From: Pithys albifrons albifrons
Taxonomy: Eukaryota; Chordata; Aves; Passeriformes; Thamnophilidae
Direction of reading: 5' to 3'
Assembly (NCBI RefSeq): GCF_047495875.1
Contig: NC_092462.1
Span: 30,910,023-30,974,022, forward strand
DNA length: 64,000 nucleotides
A program made the position numbers and the translations under genes. The notes beneath the pieces are model-generated. The model worked only from the letters and a program-made list of their open reading frames with translations, made no database searches and had not been told where the DNA came from. Positions 26,395-37,245 of the stretch are shown piece after piece (the stretch's first letter is position 1; each line of letters opens with the position of its first letter).

Positions 26395-26530
26395 AAAACA
26401 GAGATACTCTATAGACACGTCCAGAACGCTTAGCTTTTGGAATAGACTCTCTTGGGAAGTAGCCGAATTGCTGTCTCTGAAGTCTTTCAAGAAGAGATTA
26501 GACAGAATCTAGGAAGGATAGTCTGGGCAC
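26395..26530 (+). mobile_element. Old CR1/L3-like LINE 3' fragment
   Basis: The block TTTTGGAATAGACTCTCTTG, then GGGAAGTAGCCGAATTGCTG, then TGAAGTCTTTCAAGAAGAGA and TTAGACAGAAT follows the layout of the CR1/L3 3' region (GGAATAGACTCCCTAGGGAA-type, then TCTTTCAAG and TTGGACA-type). It is clearly more diverged than the other CR1 copies in the window, so it is probably an old insertion. Its boundaries are approximate. Confidence 0.6.
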
Positions 26531-26577
26531 ACTGGAGCTTGATTCAAAAAAAGGCAGCACATACTTTGTGGGATGAA

Positions 26578-26740
26578 ATCATAGAAATGTCATGATGGAA
26601 AAGACTTCTGAAAATTAACTTAATTGGTCCTGCTATGGACATACTGACAACTTGGTTGCAGTAAGGATTGGCTCTATCTGTTTTGTGAACATGCTAGTAC
26701 TGGAAACCCATGACCCATTCAAAATAATTGTGGTGTATTT
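26578..26740 (-). mobile_element. CR1 LINE 3' fragment, diverged, minus strand
   Basis: Reading on the plus strand, AATCATAGAAATGTCATGAT, then GGAAAAGACTTCTGAAAATT and AATTGGTCCTGCTATGGACA is the reverse complement of a CR1 3' end (normally AATCATAGAA...TTGGAAAAGACCTCTGAAATCATC...GTCCAAC). Only the terminal part remains and similarity fades after about 26680. It lies in the opposite orientation to the fragment just before it. Confidence 0.6.
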
Positions 26741-26820
26741 GATACCAAATGTTGATATTTGCTTTTCTTCAGAGAAAAAAGACTAATCATGATGTGCATG
26801 TATATTTAGGCTTGGTAGAC

Positions 26821-26934
26821 CCTTTGCTGTACTGCACAGTGTGACTTTAGGTGTGTCTACCTTTGCTGTACTGCACAGTGTGACTTTTGGTGTGTCTACC
26901 TTTGCTGTAGTGCACAGTGTGATTTTGGTGTCTC
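26821..26934. repeat. 39-bp minisatellite, about 2.9 copies
   Basis: Three head-to-tail units start at 26821, 26860 and 26899, each opening CCTTTGCTGTA(C/G)TGCACAG and continuing TGTGACTTT(A/T)GGTGTGTCTA. Units one and two differ at about one position. The third differs at a few and is truncated. Because 39 is a multiple of three, a minus-strand frame stays open through it and shows a 13-residue repeat (CSTAKVDTPKVTL); this follows from the period and is not evidence of a protein. Confidence 0.92.
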
Positions 26935-29229
26935 TTAAGTGAGAAGAACGCTGTCTTGCTGAACTATTATGTAAACAATAAATATTAACATGCATAAAAA
27001 ATTTACCAAACTTATGTCTACAAAAGTATAATTGCAGGCTAGACTGTGCCCAGCTAGTTGCTGTGGACAAAACGTCATGTTGCATTACTTTTGAAATTAG
27101 TATATTTCTTTTTTTTGGCTGTATGCTTCAGATCAGTTCCACATGTACTCGAGATTTCACAAATTCATCATTGGTATCTTATTATCACTTGAAATTGCTT
27201 CACAGTTAGGTCAAATCCAGGATTCCCATTTGTTTTTCATAGCATGGATCACATTTTAATACAGAGTGTATTGTGTATCTCTCCTCTTCCCATTCTGCAG
27301 TTGTGAAACACCCTTGTGGTGTGGATAGTTATTACATACATGGAAAAGTGAAGTTAGGAAACTATTTCATGCAACTTTAGCTTCATAACAGTTTAATAGC
27401 TGGGACTGGGGAGAGCCAGCTCTGTGTGACTGGCCAGTTCTCCACTGCAGGCCATTTCTGAGAACATGTGACAAGATCGTTTTATAGTATTTCACTCCAA
27501 ACTTGTCTGAGCTCATTATTTGTTGTTTCTGAGGATTCTGCCTTCCTTGAGTGCTATCTCCCTTTCCATCTCTCTTTTCCTCTCTGCTGACAAGACCAAA
27601 GCTAGAAAGCAGTGTGAAAGGCAGCTCCCTCCAAGTCCTAAGTTACTGGTGGTGTGGGCGAGGTCAGAGGCAAGGAGGGAGACCACAGGCCAGTACAGAC
27701 TTTTCTGAGCAGGAAACTGGAAGGTCTTGTCAAGTGTTCCTCATTATCCCTGCTTTGTGAAAAAATATTTTATTTTCAGCTAAACACGTATCTCTAAGGA
27801 AACTGGTTGTTCTTTTCTGGAAATTATTAAGATTTCACAGAAAAAAAGGACTGACAGAAAAAAGAGATTTGATTTCGATATACTCCTGTGTTGCCCGGTG
27901 GCTGATGTAGTTAGGTTGTTTCATGACCCTGCTGATGTCTCCTAACTGACAGCTGGGGCTGCATCTCTGCCTGTACTGCAGCCCTGCCTGCACTGCCAAG
28001 ACAGTTGTTGGTGAGGGAAGATAGGGTGCATCACAGGAGGAGAAGCCTTCAGGGTATCCTACCTCTGAGAGACCTAAGGCTGGCCACAGCTCTGCTATGC
28101 AGAGGTAAATGTTTTATGCATGTTAATATTTATTGTGCAGCCCCAGGGGAGTTTTGGAATTGTGTAGGACCTCCCTGTTATTTTCCATATTACTCTAGTG
28201 GCTTTCCCTCTCTTTCAAAGCTGACTAGCAAAATAGGAGTCTCCCTCCATGCCCACTCAGAGCCACTTTCTCAGCTCTGCCCAATGAAATATGCTAGCCA
28301 GGATTAATACATGTTAGTAAGCCATTCAACCCATAGATTTTTGTATGCTTATTGTTTCTCTCCCTTTTCCTAATGAAGAGATGCTGCCTGCTCATTGTTT
28401 AGAATCAGAAACTCTTTGAGGATAGCTCAAGGGATTAAAATGACCAAGTTTATTTTGTTTGGTCTTTAGGATTGTACAGAACATGATATAAATGTTTACA
28501 TTGCCAAACCAAAATGAGTACTCTGTTGCAAGGATTGCAACAACAGGAATCAAGTAAGCTCTGCCAGGCATATTACTGTATTTGTACATGCTTATTTACA
28601 GTAAGCCATTGTCAAAGATAGATTATAGGGCTAGGAGATAGATTACAAGACTAGGTGGATGACTGGTCTGGCCCCAGAGGGCATTTCTCATGTCTCTATG
28701 TTGTTAAAGCCCTCAGAAGCCCAGGAGCATTTCTGCTGTCCTTTTAACAAGGCATCCCAAAGCAAAGATCTGCTGCCAGCTCTGTAGACCTGGAAGTACC
28801 ATCGTGCTGCTGCCAGGTTAGGCATCTCTCATGGGAATATAATTCACGGGCATGCCATTTAGTTTAAATATCCAACATTATGGACACTGGCTAAAAATAC
28901 ACCCTTTTGACGAATATGATACAGGGTCCAGCTTTAGTGGGTGTACATCTTAATTTCAGGCTTCAAGAGATTTTGCCTGCACAGACCCTTGTAAAGCCAT
29001 TGGTTCTTTGGTACCTTGAGTGAACATCCAGAGAATAACCACACTTTATCCTCTAAGAGATTTCTTTTAATTTGGTGAGAATATAGGTGTTTTGGCAAAA
29101 ACAATATTACAAAGGTAACATACAACTTCGCAAAAGCATTACAACAAATCACCAGGTTTAGCAAGCATTGCTATAGTGAGGAACTCCTGTTACACTCTGC
29201 AAACAAAATCTCTGTGCCACTTGAGCGAA
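26935..29229. other. Unannotated non-coding DNA
   Basis: No supported gene. A 20-bp imperfect direct duplication (AGATAGATTA...CTAGG) occupies 28616-28655. Open frames are at most 100 codons (28005-28307, plus) with no domain signature. Confidence 0.55.
28616..28655. repeat. 20-bp tandem duplication
   Basis: AGATAGATTATAGGGCTAGG is followed directly by AGATAGATTACAAGACTAGG, differing at three to four positions. It is a minor local duplication. Confidence 0.8.
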
Positions 29230-29720
29230 AATAAGTGTTACCCACAAGAGGAGGAAAAGAATAAGGGAAGAGAGATAGAAGAGAGAATAAAGAGAGAAGC
29301 AGAGGAGAGAGAGAACACAGTTACCACTCAAGGTCACATGCTGACATCTTGGAGGAGAACAGGCCAGGGCTCCCCATGGGCACCTCACGCTGCCTCCTCA
29401 CCTGCTCTGGTCACTGTGGCCGCTTCCCCCAGGTGGGCCCTTTGGTGCCCTGACCACTCACTGTCCCCTTGGCTGAAGTGAGGTGCTGCAGCCAGTCAGG
29501 GCTCCAGGGCTGTGGTGTGGGCAAGTTACCAGGCAGGCATTCCCTGAGTGCCAGGGGCTCCATGGCCATGTGGCTGCAGCCTGTGTGCTCTGGCAGGGCT
29601 TGTCATGGGGCTCCAGGGCCAGCTCAGCCCTTCTTCTGCTCACACCGTCACAGGGAGGCACCCCCAGCAGGTGCTTCTGACCCAGGAACAGCTGACCTGG
29701 TGTGGGACAGGTTGTATCAG
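29230..29720. other. Purine-rich stretch followed by GC-rich patch
   Basis: From about 29248 to 29314 the plus strand is nearly all A and G, with many GAGA cores. From about 29350 to 29720 the sequence is clearly richer in G and C than its surroundings, with repeated CAGGGCT, GGGGCTCCA and CCAGGGC motifs, but with few CpG. Several overlapping short frames are open on both strands (about 65-101 codons), a usual effect of high GC. None has a recognisable domain. It might be an unrecognised LTR, an untranslated exon or simple compositional drift. Confidence 0.45.
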
Positions 29721-32700
29721 GAATGTCTTGCTCCCTCATCTTTCATAAAATCCTGATGGAAGCAAAAAGTAAGGGTGCCCCAAAGAGGTGTGATGTGAGG
29801 TAAAAAGCATCCTGCAGTTCAGCTGTTCTTCAATGAAATCTGATACATGGAAATTAGGAGAGGAATGGCACTGTGATGTGGATGTTCTTAGAAGGCCAAA
29901 CTCATTGTGAAAATCTCTTTCAGTACTAACATGGAAGCATGAATTTAGGTGTTCAGTGGTTACTCACTAGTCTGAGAAAAACACAATATAAATTGTTTCC
30001 AGGTTCAAATTAGACAAAACAGTGTGCACTGTGTGACACACTGGACCTCAGTTTTATGGCAAGAACCTCTTGTTTCTTTAGCAGTTCCAAGCAGAGCTCT
30101 ACAGTGCACTGAAAGCTTTCTGGCAGCTTTATAAACATCCCCAGACTCTGGAATATATTGAGTAGTGAGCTATTTGATTACCTATATTAAGTGGATTGAA
30201 ATTGCTCCTTATATATAGCTTAAATGAAGCTTGATCTGGAGTTTTGGCATGGTGAAGGTTGAAGGAGCTTGAGACAGAGAAGGGAAGATCTTTTTTATAC
30301 GTTGAAGCCAAAGAACTTGAAAGAGGGTTTGGGGCATTTAATGAATAGCCTCATGCGGCTGTCCCTGTGAGAAACATAAAACAATCATTTAACTCTCCGT
30401 ATTTTTCCTGTATTTGCTGTAAGCTCTTGTTTTGTCCACTGGATGATTGGTGGGCTTGGGCAATGCCGGTTGCAGGAAGTGTAGGGTGTACTCTGGCTGA
30501 TCAGGAAGACAAGCAAGTGCTCTGCAGAAACAACAGGTTTGGCCCAGGCACGTCAGACCCAGATGGGGCTATTCTACTTGGACGGAACTCTTCTGAGGAT
30601 GCTGCAGTGCACAAGGTAAGGTAATCATTGAAACAGTTTCTGGTCAGTATTTGCTAACATAGACTCAAAATGACGAATATGTTGGAAGCTGCGATCAGTG
30701 ACAAAATGGTGCTGAAATCAGTGTCAAAATGGCTTTCCTCTCTCTTTTGGACCAAATTATTTTTTTTTTAATGATTATTGCTTTATCAGCCAGTGAAATT
30801 CCAGGGCAAAGAAGCTTCAAATTTGAGTATTTCTAAGTGTTAGGGCCTTCCTGTCACATAACTCAATGTCATCCATGGCTTATCCTTTTGTTGAGATCTG
30901 TAACTAGAGGCAAGACCATTTCTAAACTTTTTACCCAGTTAGAAGCAGGGTCCAAAAAAAAAAATAAAATCCCCTCTTTCCCCCAGTGAAATAAGGAGGA
31001 GATGAAGGTAAAAGTAGTCCAAATATTATCTCAAACTAAAGAACACTTCACTTTTGTTTGATAATCAGGCTATTTTTTTGTAAGGCAGACTATAGGAACA
31101 AAGGCAGTCAGGAGTAACTGCAGAAGTGCAAATGAGTGTGTTTGCAATGGAAGAGTAGCTGTATAATGTCCATCTCATAATAGTCCAAGATATGGCAGAG
31201 GAAATTGCCAGTCTGGTAGAAAGGATTTTTAATAATCTGTGAACTCCAAAGCAGCACTTTATGACTGGGGGGAAATGCCTGTAACACCCTCTGTTGCAAG
31301 AAGCTTGTTAGTGTCACCTCAGTAGTATGCAAAGCTTTGAAACAATAGAAAACAAAGATAGAAAGGCAAGTAGAGAATGGAAAAAATAAAAGCCAGAGTT
31401 TTTCAAAGATGAATTGCACCAGGTTAGCAGATATTTCTCTTTTACAATGTAATACCTCTTCAAAGGAAGTGAAATGTAGGGCTTTAGGGCCACCGAGTTG
31501 TGTGGGAGTCTGAAGTAACCTGAGAGAGAAAGGATATTGTGGGCAGACTGTCAAGTGGTAAGGAACAGGTTAAAGAAGAGGCCACACAGCCACCACCTGA
31601 AAGGGCAAGGGTTGAACTGGAGAAAGAGAGCTATGGCATTCCTCCTGCACCATCTGGAAAGCATCCTATTTAATTGTGCCATTGGTAACTTTGTCACCAG
31701 AAGTCACAGCATGAGAAAGAACATGCTGAGAAAACCAGCTGGCAATTGTTGTCTGCTGAAGGAAGGTTTGAAATAATATTCCAGCAAAACCAGATGGACC
31801 TTCTGGATGGCATATCAGCAGCTGGACAAATATAGCAACACAAAGGACAAGGTGAAGGAAATTAATACCTCAATACACATTTCTTTGATGAGCCATCCTA
31901 ATGTAACCTCCTATGCTTTATTAAGCAGTGTTCTGGCCCCAGGCTATTTTTTTCTCATAGCATGTCAACCAAGTTTCATATAAAGACTGTAAGTTTGCTA
32001 GAACTACTTCTATGGATAGAGTTAGAGGTGGATCAGGCAATTTGTTTTGGAGGACACCTGCTTTTTCTTCTGTAGAAGTTAAAATTATGGACTGAATGAA
32101 GGGCAGTGCAGAAATAAAATGGTTAATGGATATGAACACTGTTGAATATCAGCATTTGGAGCAGGACTTTCTGTCTCTAATGACAGCACTGCTTAAGCCA
32201 AAATTTCCATTTTTGGCAAAAAAAGAATCATGAGGATTTTAAAAATATATTTATGAAACTTTGGAAAAAGTGAACTCTGTGTTTGGGAATGTTTTGATTG
32301 TCAAGAAAATTTTGGCTATTCTACCACTTGCCAAAAAGACTGATTTTTTTTTTTAAATTAAAATTTCCAGATGCTTGGAGGGGAGCTTAATAAACATTGG
32401 TAAAAATACTTCAATATTAAAAAATACAATAATCTATTTGCATACATGCTCAATTTGTATTGTCTAGTTAGTACATTTTAAAATTGTATAGAATGATGAT
32501 GATAAAATATTAAATGTTTTAACATTGTATTCTCAGCTCTAGCACAGGAGGTTTTTAGAGGCATTTGTTATAAATGGTTGCTCAGGAAATATTTTCAAAT
32601 CGCCTTCTTTCTCCATTATTCTACTCTAGATTAATTGAGACCTACTTTACAGTGACTACCACAAATTAATATTAGGCTGGGAAACGTATTTCCAGAAGTG

Positions 32701-33575
32701 GTGCAAATTGCTGTCAGGAGAGGTACAGATTTACGTTCTCTAGTGTTCAGTCATAGCAACAGGGAGAGAGGCAATGTAAGACTTGTTTTTTTGTTGTTTT
32801 TTTTTTTTCTGTAATCACTGGTGAATCACTCAGAGAAAGTTTTTTGACTTGGGTCACTCTAATTAATTCACAATTCCAAATTAATATGTGGCATATGTTT
32901 CAGAGAGCCGAATCAGCCAGTTGATTCTGTCTTTGGGAGCAGACACACAAATTTATAAAAAACCCAGATTTAAGTGCTGAACATCAGGCATCTGACTTTG
33001 AGAAAAAATACTACTGCTTTTAATCTGTCTTGCTTTAGTTTCTTCTTTATGTGAGATCCCGAGTTGCAAACTGAGATAATCCTGATGTTTTCCATTGCAT
33101 TTTTCAAGGAAAAATTGTTACTGACTTCTAATCGGCAAAAGGTTGGACAGAGAAGGGCTGAGAATAGAATGATTAAGCCTTGGTCAGAACCTCTCTTGGT
33201 TCTTCATGGCTTCCAGAACTCCACTCTGTCACTCAGATGCACCTCCAGCAACAGAAATTAATCATCTGCTGACAGAAACAGAGTGAAAAGTCATTAGTTT
33301 TAGAGGAGCGTTTCCCCCTTGAAATTCCATTGCTGGTTGCCTCTTTCTGAGAGATGGTGTTGAAACTGAGGATAAATTCAGTTTCAGCATTTTCATATAC
33401 TTTGCAGTCACTGCCAGGAAAGCACTTGAGTCTTAGGCAATCATGGCCTGGACTCCTTTCAGCATTTGCTGTGGTCATCATGGCACAGTAATGATCTCAG
33501 CTCCATACATCCCGACTGCTGGATGCAATCTGCTTGGAGAATCTTCTTTCCATAGGGCTGAAACTTCAGAAGCAG
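29721..33575. other. Unannotated non-coding DNA
   Basis: No supported gene. An 85-codon plus frame (30367-30624) ends just past a strong donor-like AAG/GTAAGG at 30613-30620 (see findings). T-rich runs occur near 32344-32356 and 32791-32808. The 148-codon minus frame at 31108-31554 has no domain signature. Confidence 0.5.
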
Positions 33576-33800
33576 TCATAGAATAATAGGATGCCCTGAG
33601 TTGGAAGAGTCAAAGGTCATTCAAGTCCAACTCCTGGCCTTGCACAGGACACCCCAAGAGCCTTATCCAAATGCTTATGCTTCTTGAACACTGCCAGACT
33701 TGGTGCTTTCACCCTCTGGGGTGAAAAATCTTTTCCTAATATTTAGTGTCAACCTTCCCCGACACAGCTTCATGCCATTCCCTCAGATCCGGTCTCTGAG
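33576..33800 (-). mobile_element. CR1 LINE 3' fragment, minus strand
   Basis: On the plus strand TCATAGAATAATAGGATGCC, then GAGTTGGAAGAGTCAAAGGT, then GTCCAACTCCTGGCCTTGCA, then TTTTCCTAATATTTAGTGTC and CTTCATGCCATTCCCTCAGA are the reverse complement of the CR1 3' UTR and the end of its ORF2. The order of blocks is normal and there is no large internal deletion. The octamer array is reduced to one unit. Similarity ends near 33800. Confidence 0.9.
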
Positions 33801-36800
33801 CTGTGTTTGCAGAAACCCTCCCGTGTGACACTGGGCCAGATGGATGGAGTAGCTCTACAATACAGCACATGTACAGTGTACATACAGCAGTGTACCTACC
33901 CCAGAACTGCGTAGCCAGGGTACTAGATGCAGCTCTACCAGCTGCAAAACCCAGCCAGCACACAGGTAAATAGTGCTGCAGGCGGCTTTGCTGTGGACCC
34001 AAGGCAGAGCAGCCCACAATCTTGCTCATGTGGCTACAACAGTGCAACCTTCCTTCCCACCCAGTTTCTTGGTGTCCCTGTTGATCCTGCTGCACACATG
34101 GGCTCTTTGTACCCTCACAGCTCCTGGGAGATGCAGATCCCAAAAAGCAGGCTCTTCTTTCATGAGTCCCTCTCTGTTGTTTCGAATACTATCTAAATAC
34201 CTGACTGGTTTTATTTTTATGTATAAATATACACTGTGTGATTCTGAAGTGAATTTCATAATTCCGCTCACTCTCCAGTTTTTAGGAAAGGCTGCCTTGT
34301 AACAATTTTCAAGAAGTTGCAGTGATTTCCCCATCCCCCTCAGAAAGCCATGTCACTGAGGGCTCATTCCAGAAGGAGGTGGTGTTGTTTAGTGGCTGGA
34401 ACATTGTAGCTTTGTCACGTTGTTTATGGCACTTCTTTGTTACTGCCCATATGACCTAAACACGAAGGCTGAGCTATTTCTGTATCAATTCTACTGTCTG
34501 TGAAGGTTAGAAACACCAACTTTGTGGAATGTTGTAAAGCTTTAACGGCTCAAAAATACTTTGAAATTATTGGGTAAATGATGTCAAATAAATGCCCAGA
34601 CAGTTATTAGAGTTCTCTAATTTTCTTCTGACACACAATGTCTGAACACTTTGAAGTGTCCCTTCTATGTTTGTTTGGGTTTTCTTAGTAGTTAAATTGC
34701 CTTAATGTGGAGAAACAGCAATAGTTTGTGCAAACATGAAAACCCATGAAGATGGAAAGAAATAGTATTTATATGAAACAAGAAGCGAGTGACTCAATAA
34801 TTAGTTCTTGGAAGGGAGCATTTGATAGGGAAAGTGGATAAATTTAAAGGTCAGTCTTGGTTACAAAATAATCTCCAGATTACTTAATGTATTACCATTT
34901 TTCATCCCTATGAGGCAAAATGCTCCCAATTACTCAGGCAGCAGACTCTTAAGAAATCCAAGCAATCCAAAGCATAATTGCCTCACCGTCATTAAAGGCA
35001 TATTTCCACAAATCTCATTTCTCTCCAACCTCAGTGTTACTATGTGGAGGTTATAATGAGAATGAAACTTGATATATTCTTTGTCTTCAAACTTGTAGAA
35101 TTGCGCTACCCAAAGGAATCAGGACTTTGTGATTTATGACTCGTCTACTTTGTTATGAAGAAATGTTAAACATCTTTAATACATTATATATCATGTTATC
35201 CAAGTTTAGCTGCTGATTGCAACATACTCACCCTTTATTCCATAGAAGAATTTACAGACTACCTTTCTGTAACTTCCCACATGGCTATCAGCTTTGCAGT
35301 GCTATGCCTTGTTTGTACAATTGCAAGTTTTTCCAGTTGTCTAGATAATTGTACCATCTGAGGGCTAGTCTGCAGATTCTTCTGAATCATTTCCTATGTT
35401 AATACAGTCTTTTATTTTTGTATTTAAAAAAACCTTAAACCTGATTTAATCTAATAGCATAGTATGTTCTTCTCTTTTTCAAGAGGTCCTGCACAGCCCT
35501 TTACTGCACTTTGATTAACACCCAGAAAAATTCCTTTTCTGCTTGACAAAGTGATAAAGTGCTGTTGGGGTGTTGGTGATAGTATCAAGCTGCACAGCAT
35601 TTTTAGCAGATAATACTGAAACCTGAGGCAAACCTGTGGAAAAAAATAGAAAAAGGGAAGGAAAGGACAACTCAATTTAAATTGAAATGTTGTGTAAGCC
35701 AGCAACAGAACACCAAGCCAGGAATCTAACAGGTCTGTGTTCTGTTCTACCTTTTGCCTGGAAATCATGTTCTACCCCAAGTCAACAGTTTAGTCAAGAA
35801 GCAAAACAACATTTTTTTTAGGAAAAAGTGAGTGAAGCTGTTAAGTACTGCAACTGGTTGACTGCAGGAAAGTTGCTTGATTGTTTCAAGGTGCAAAGTT
35901 TTTAAGCATTATCTTTACTTTGTCAGCTTTAATTTACAATGCAAACCTGATGGGTTAAAAGAAGATTTGCGGTTTGGTCATGTCACTTCCTTTTCATTTC
36001 TTTTCAATTTGAAGTTGATTATTAGAGCAAAATTGACTATTTTTAGAAGCTTGGGGTGAAGACAAAACCAAATCAACCAACCCATAAAAGAAACCAACCA
36101 CCACAACAAAATAAAATTGCCAGGACAGTACTATACTACTGAATCACAACATTGCTCTTCCAGTATGTTTCATTTGCTTCTCGTGGTGAGAAAGGGACAT
36201 ATTACCCCAGGGAGCATGGCAGTGAGAAGTCTCTCCCCATTCCTTCATCCCATGGAAACACACTTCTGCATGAATAGTAGGTGTCACTTTCTGTAAGAAG
36301 GAAAACAGTCACCTAACTAAAGAGGTGAGCTGAAGCCTGGCCTGAGAGTATATGAGCTCTGTGCAGCCTCTCAGCCTGAGCCCTGGAGGGAGATAAGTAA
36401 GCTTGAGCCTTCATAACCGATTTCTACAGATTCTTCCACAAATGCAAGTCCTCCTGGTGAGAAATTGGAGGCCTAAAAAGTCTGCTTTATTTTGTTTACT
36501 TTGTATAAGGGATGTCTTGCTTTTCACAAACATTGCAACTTGTCATCTCGATATGGTAAAACATGTGGTTACTTTTCTCTAGAGGATGTAAAAAACTGCA
36601 GTGACCTAAAAACCCAGAAGATGTCAAGGCCTATGAATATGAAAGGATGAAAACAACAGACTATTGCAAATCATCTTTTGTTTAGTTGAGAAAAAATGTT
36701 TAGGGGCCAGAAGGTGCTACAGTAGTACCAGAGGCTTAGCTTTCAGGAACAGAAGTTTTACAAATTTACAGTAACTTTCAGCATCTGCTTTCATCCCATT

Positions 36801-36929
36801 GGAACAGCCTTTGGGTTATATATGTTCTTAAAATTAAGCACATCTTTAACTGCTTAATTAGATCAGGGTCTTAGTGGGCTGGATACAGTGAGAAGAAGTA
36901 CCTCAGATCCAAGAATGTGCAAACAAGTT
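33801..36929. other. Unannotated non-coding DNA
   Basis: No supported gene. Overlapping frames of 89-135 codons at 33736-34334 lie across and beyond the CR1 fragment and look incidental. The 34860-35060 stretch has the dense, low-repeat texture of possible conserved non-coding DNA (see findings). An A/C-rich patch (about 36062-36115) looks like degraded simple sequence. Confidence 0.5.
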
Positions 36930-37245
36930 GGAGAATTCTATTAAATCTGAATGTAGGATGCAACAGATTAAAATTCCTCTGAAAAAAGATATGCAAAGAA
37001 AAGTAAAAAAGCCAATGTGACTTCACAAGGGACTGCTCAAAAAATGTGAGGTTAACAAATGAACTCTGGAAATGAAAAACGGAGGTGGCAGCTACACAAG
37101 ACCACTCTCTAAGTTACTGCTAGCAGGAAAAAATGAGAGTTAAAAGCCATGATGAGCTAAAACTGGGCAAGACAAATCAATTCAAGACAAGGAGGGGCAT
37201 TTATAAGTATTTTAATGGTCTGTAGGCAAATGTGAAACAGCCTGA
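36930..37245 (+). mobile_element. CR1-like LINE fragment from the ORF2 linker before the RT domain
   Basis: The best segment is about 37125-37220: GCAGGAAAAAATGAGAGTTA, then AAGCCATGATGAGCTAAAAC, then TGGGCAAGACAAATCAATTC and GACAAGGAGGGGCATTTATA. It follows the CR1 ORF2 linker between endonuclease and reverse transcriptase, whose protein has the pattern AKA.AELKLAK..KDNK.GFYKY. Upstream sequence from about 36930 is compatible but weaker. No RT-domain sequence follows, so this internal piece has lost both flanks. It is diverged and the boundaries are approximate. Confidence 0.5.

Noticed and set aside
26821..26934. Considered as a CRISPR-like repeat array.
   Set aside because: Units are contiguous with no unique spacers, and the host is a vertebrate; it is a minisatellite.
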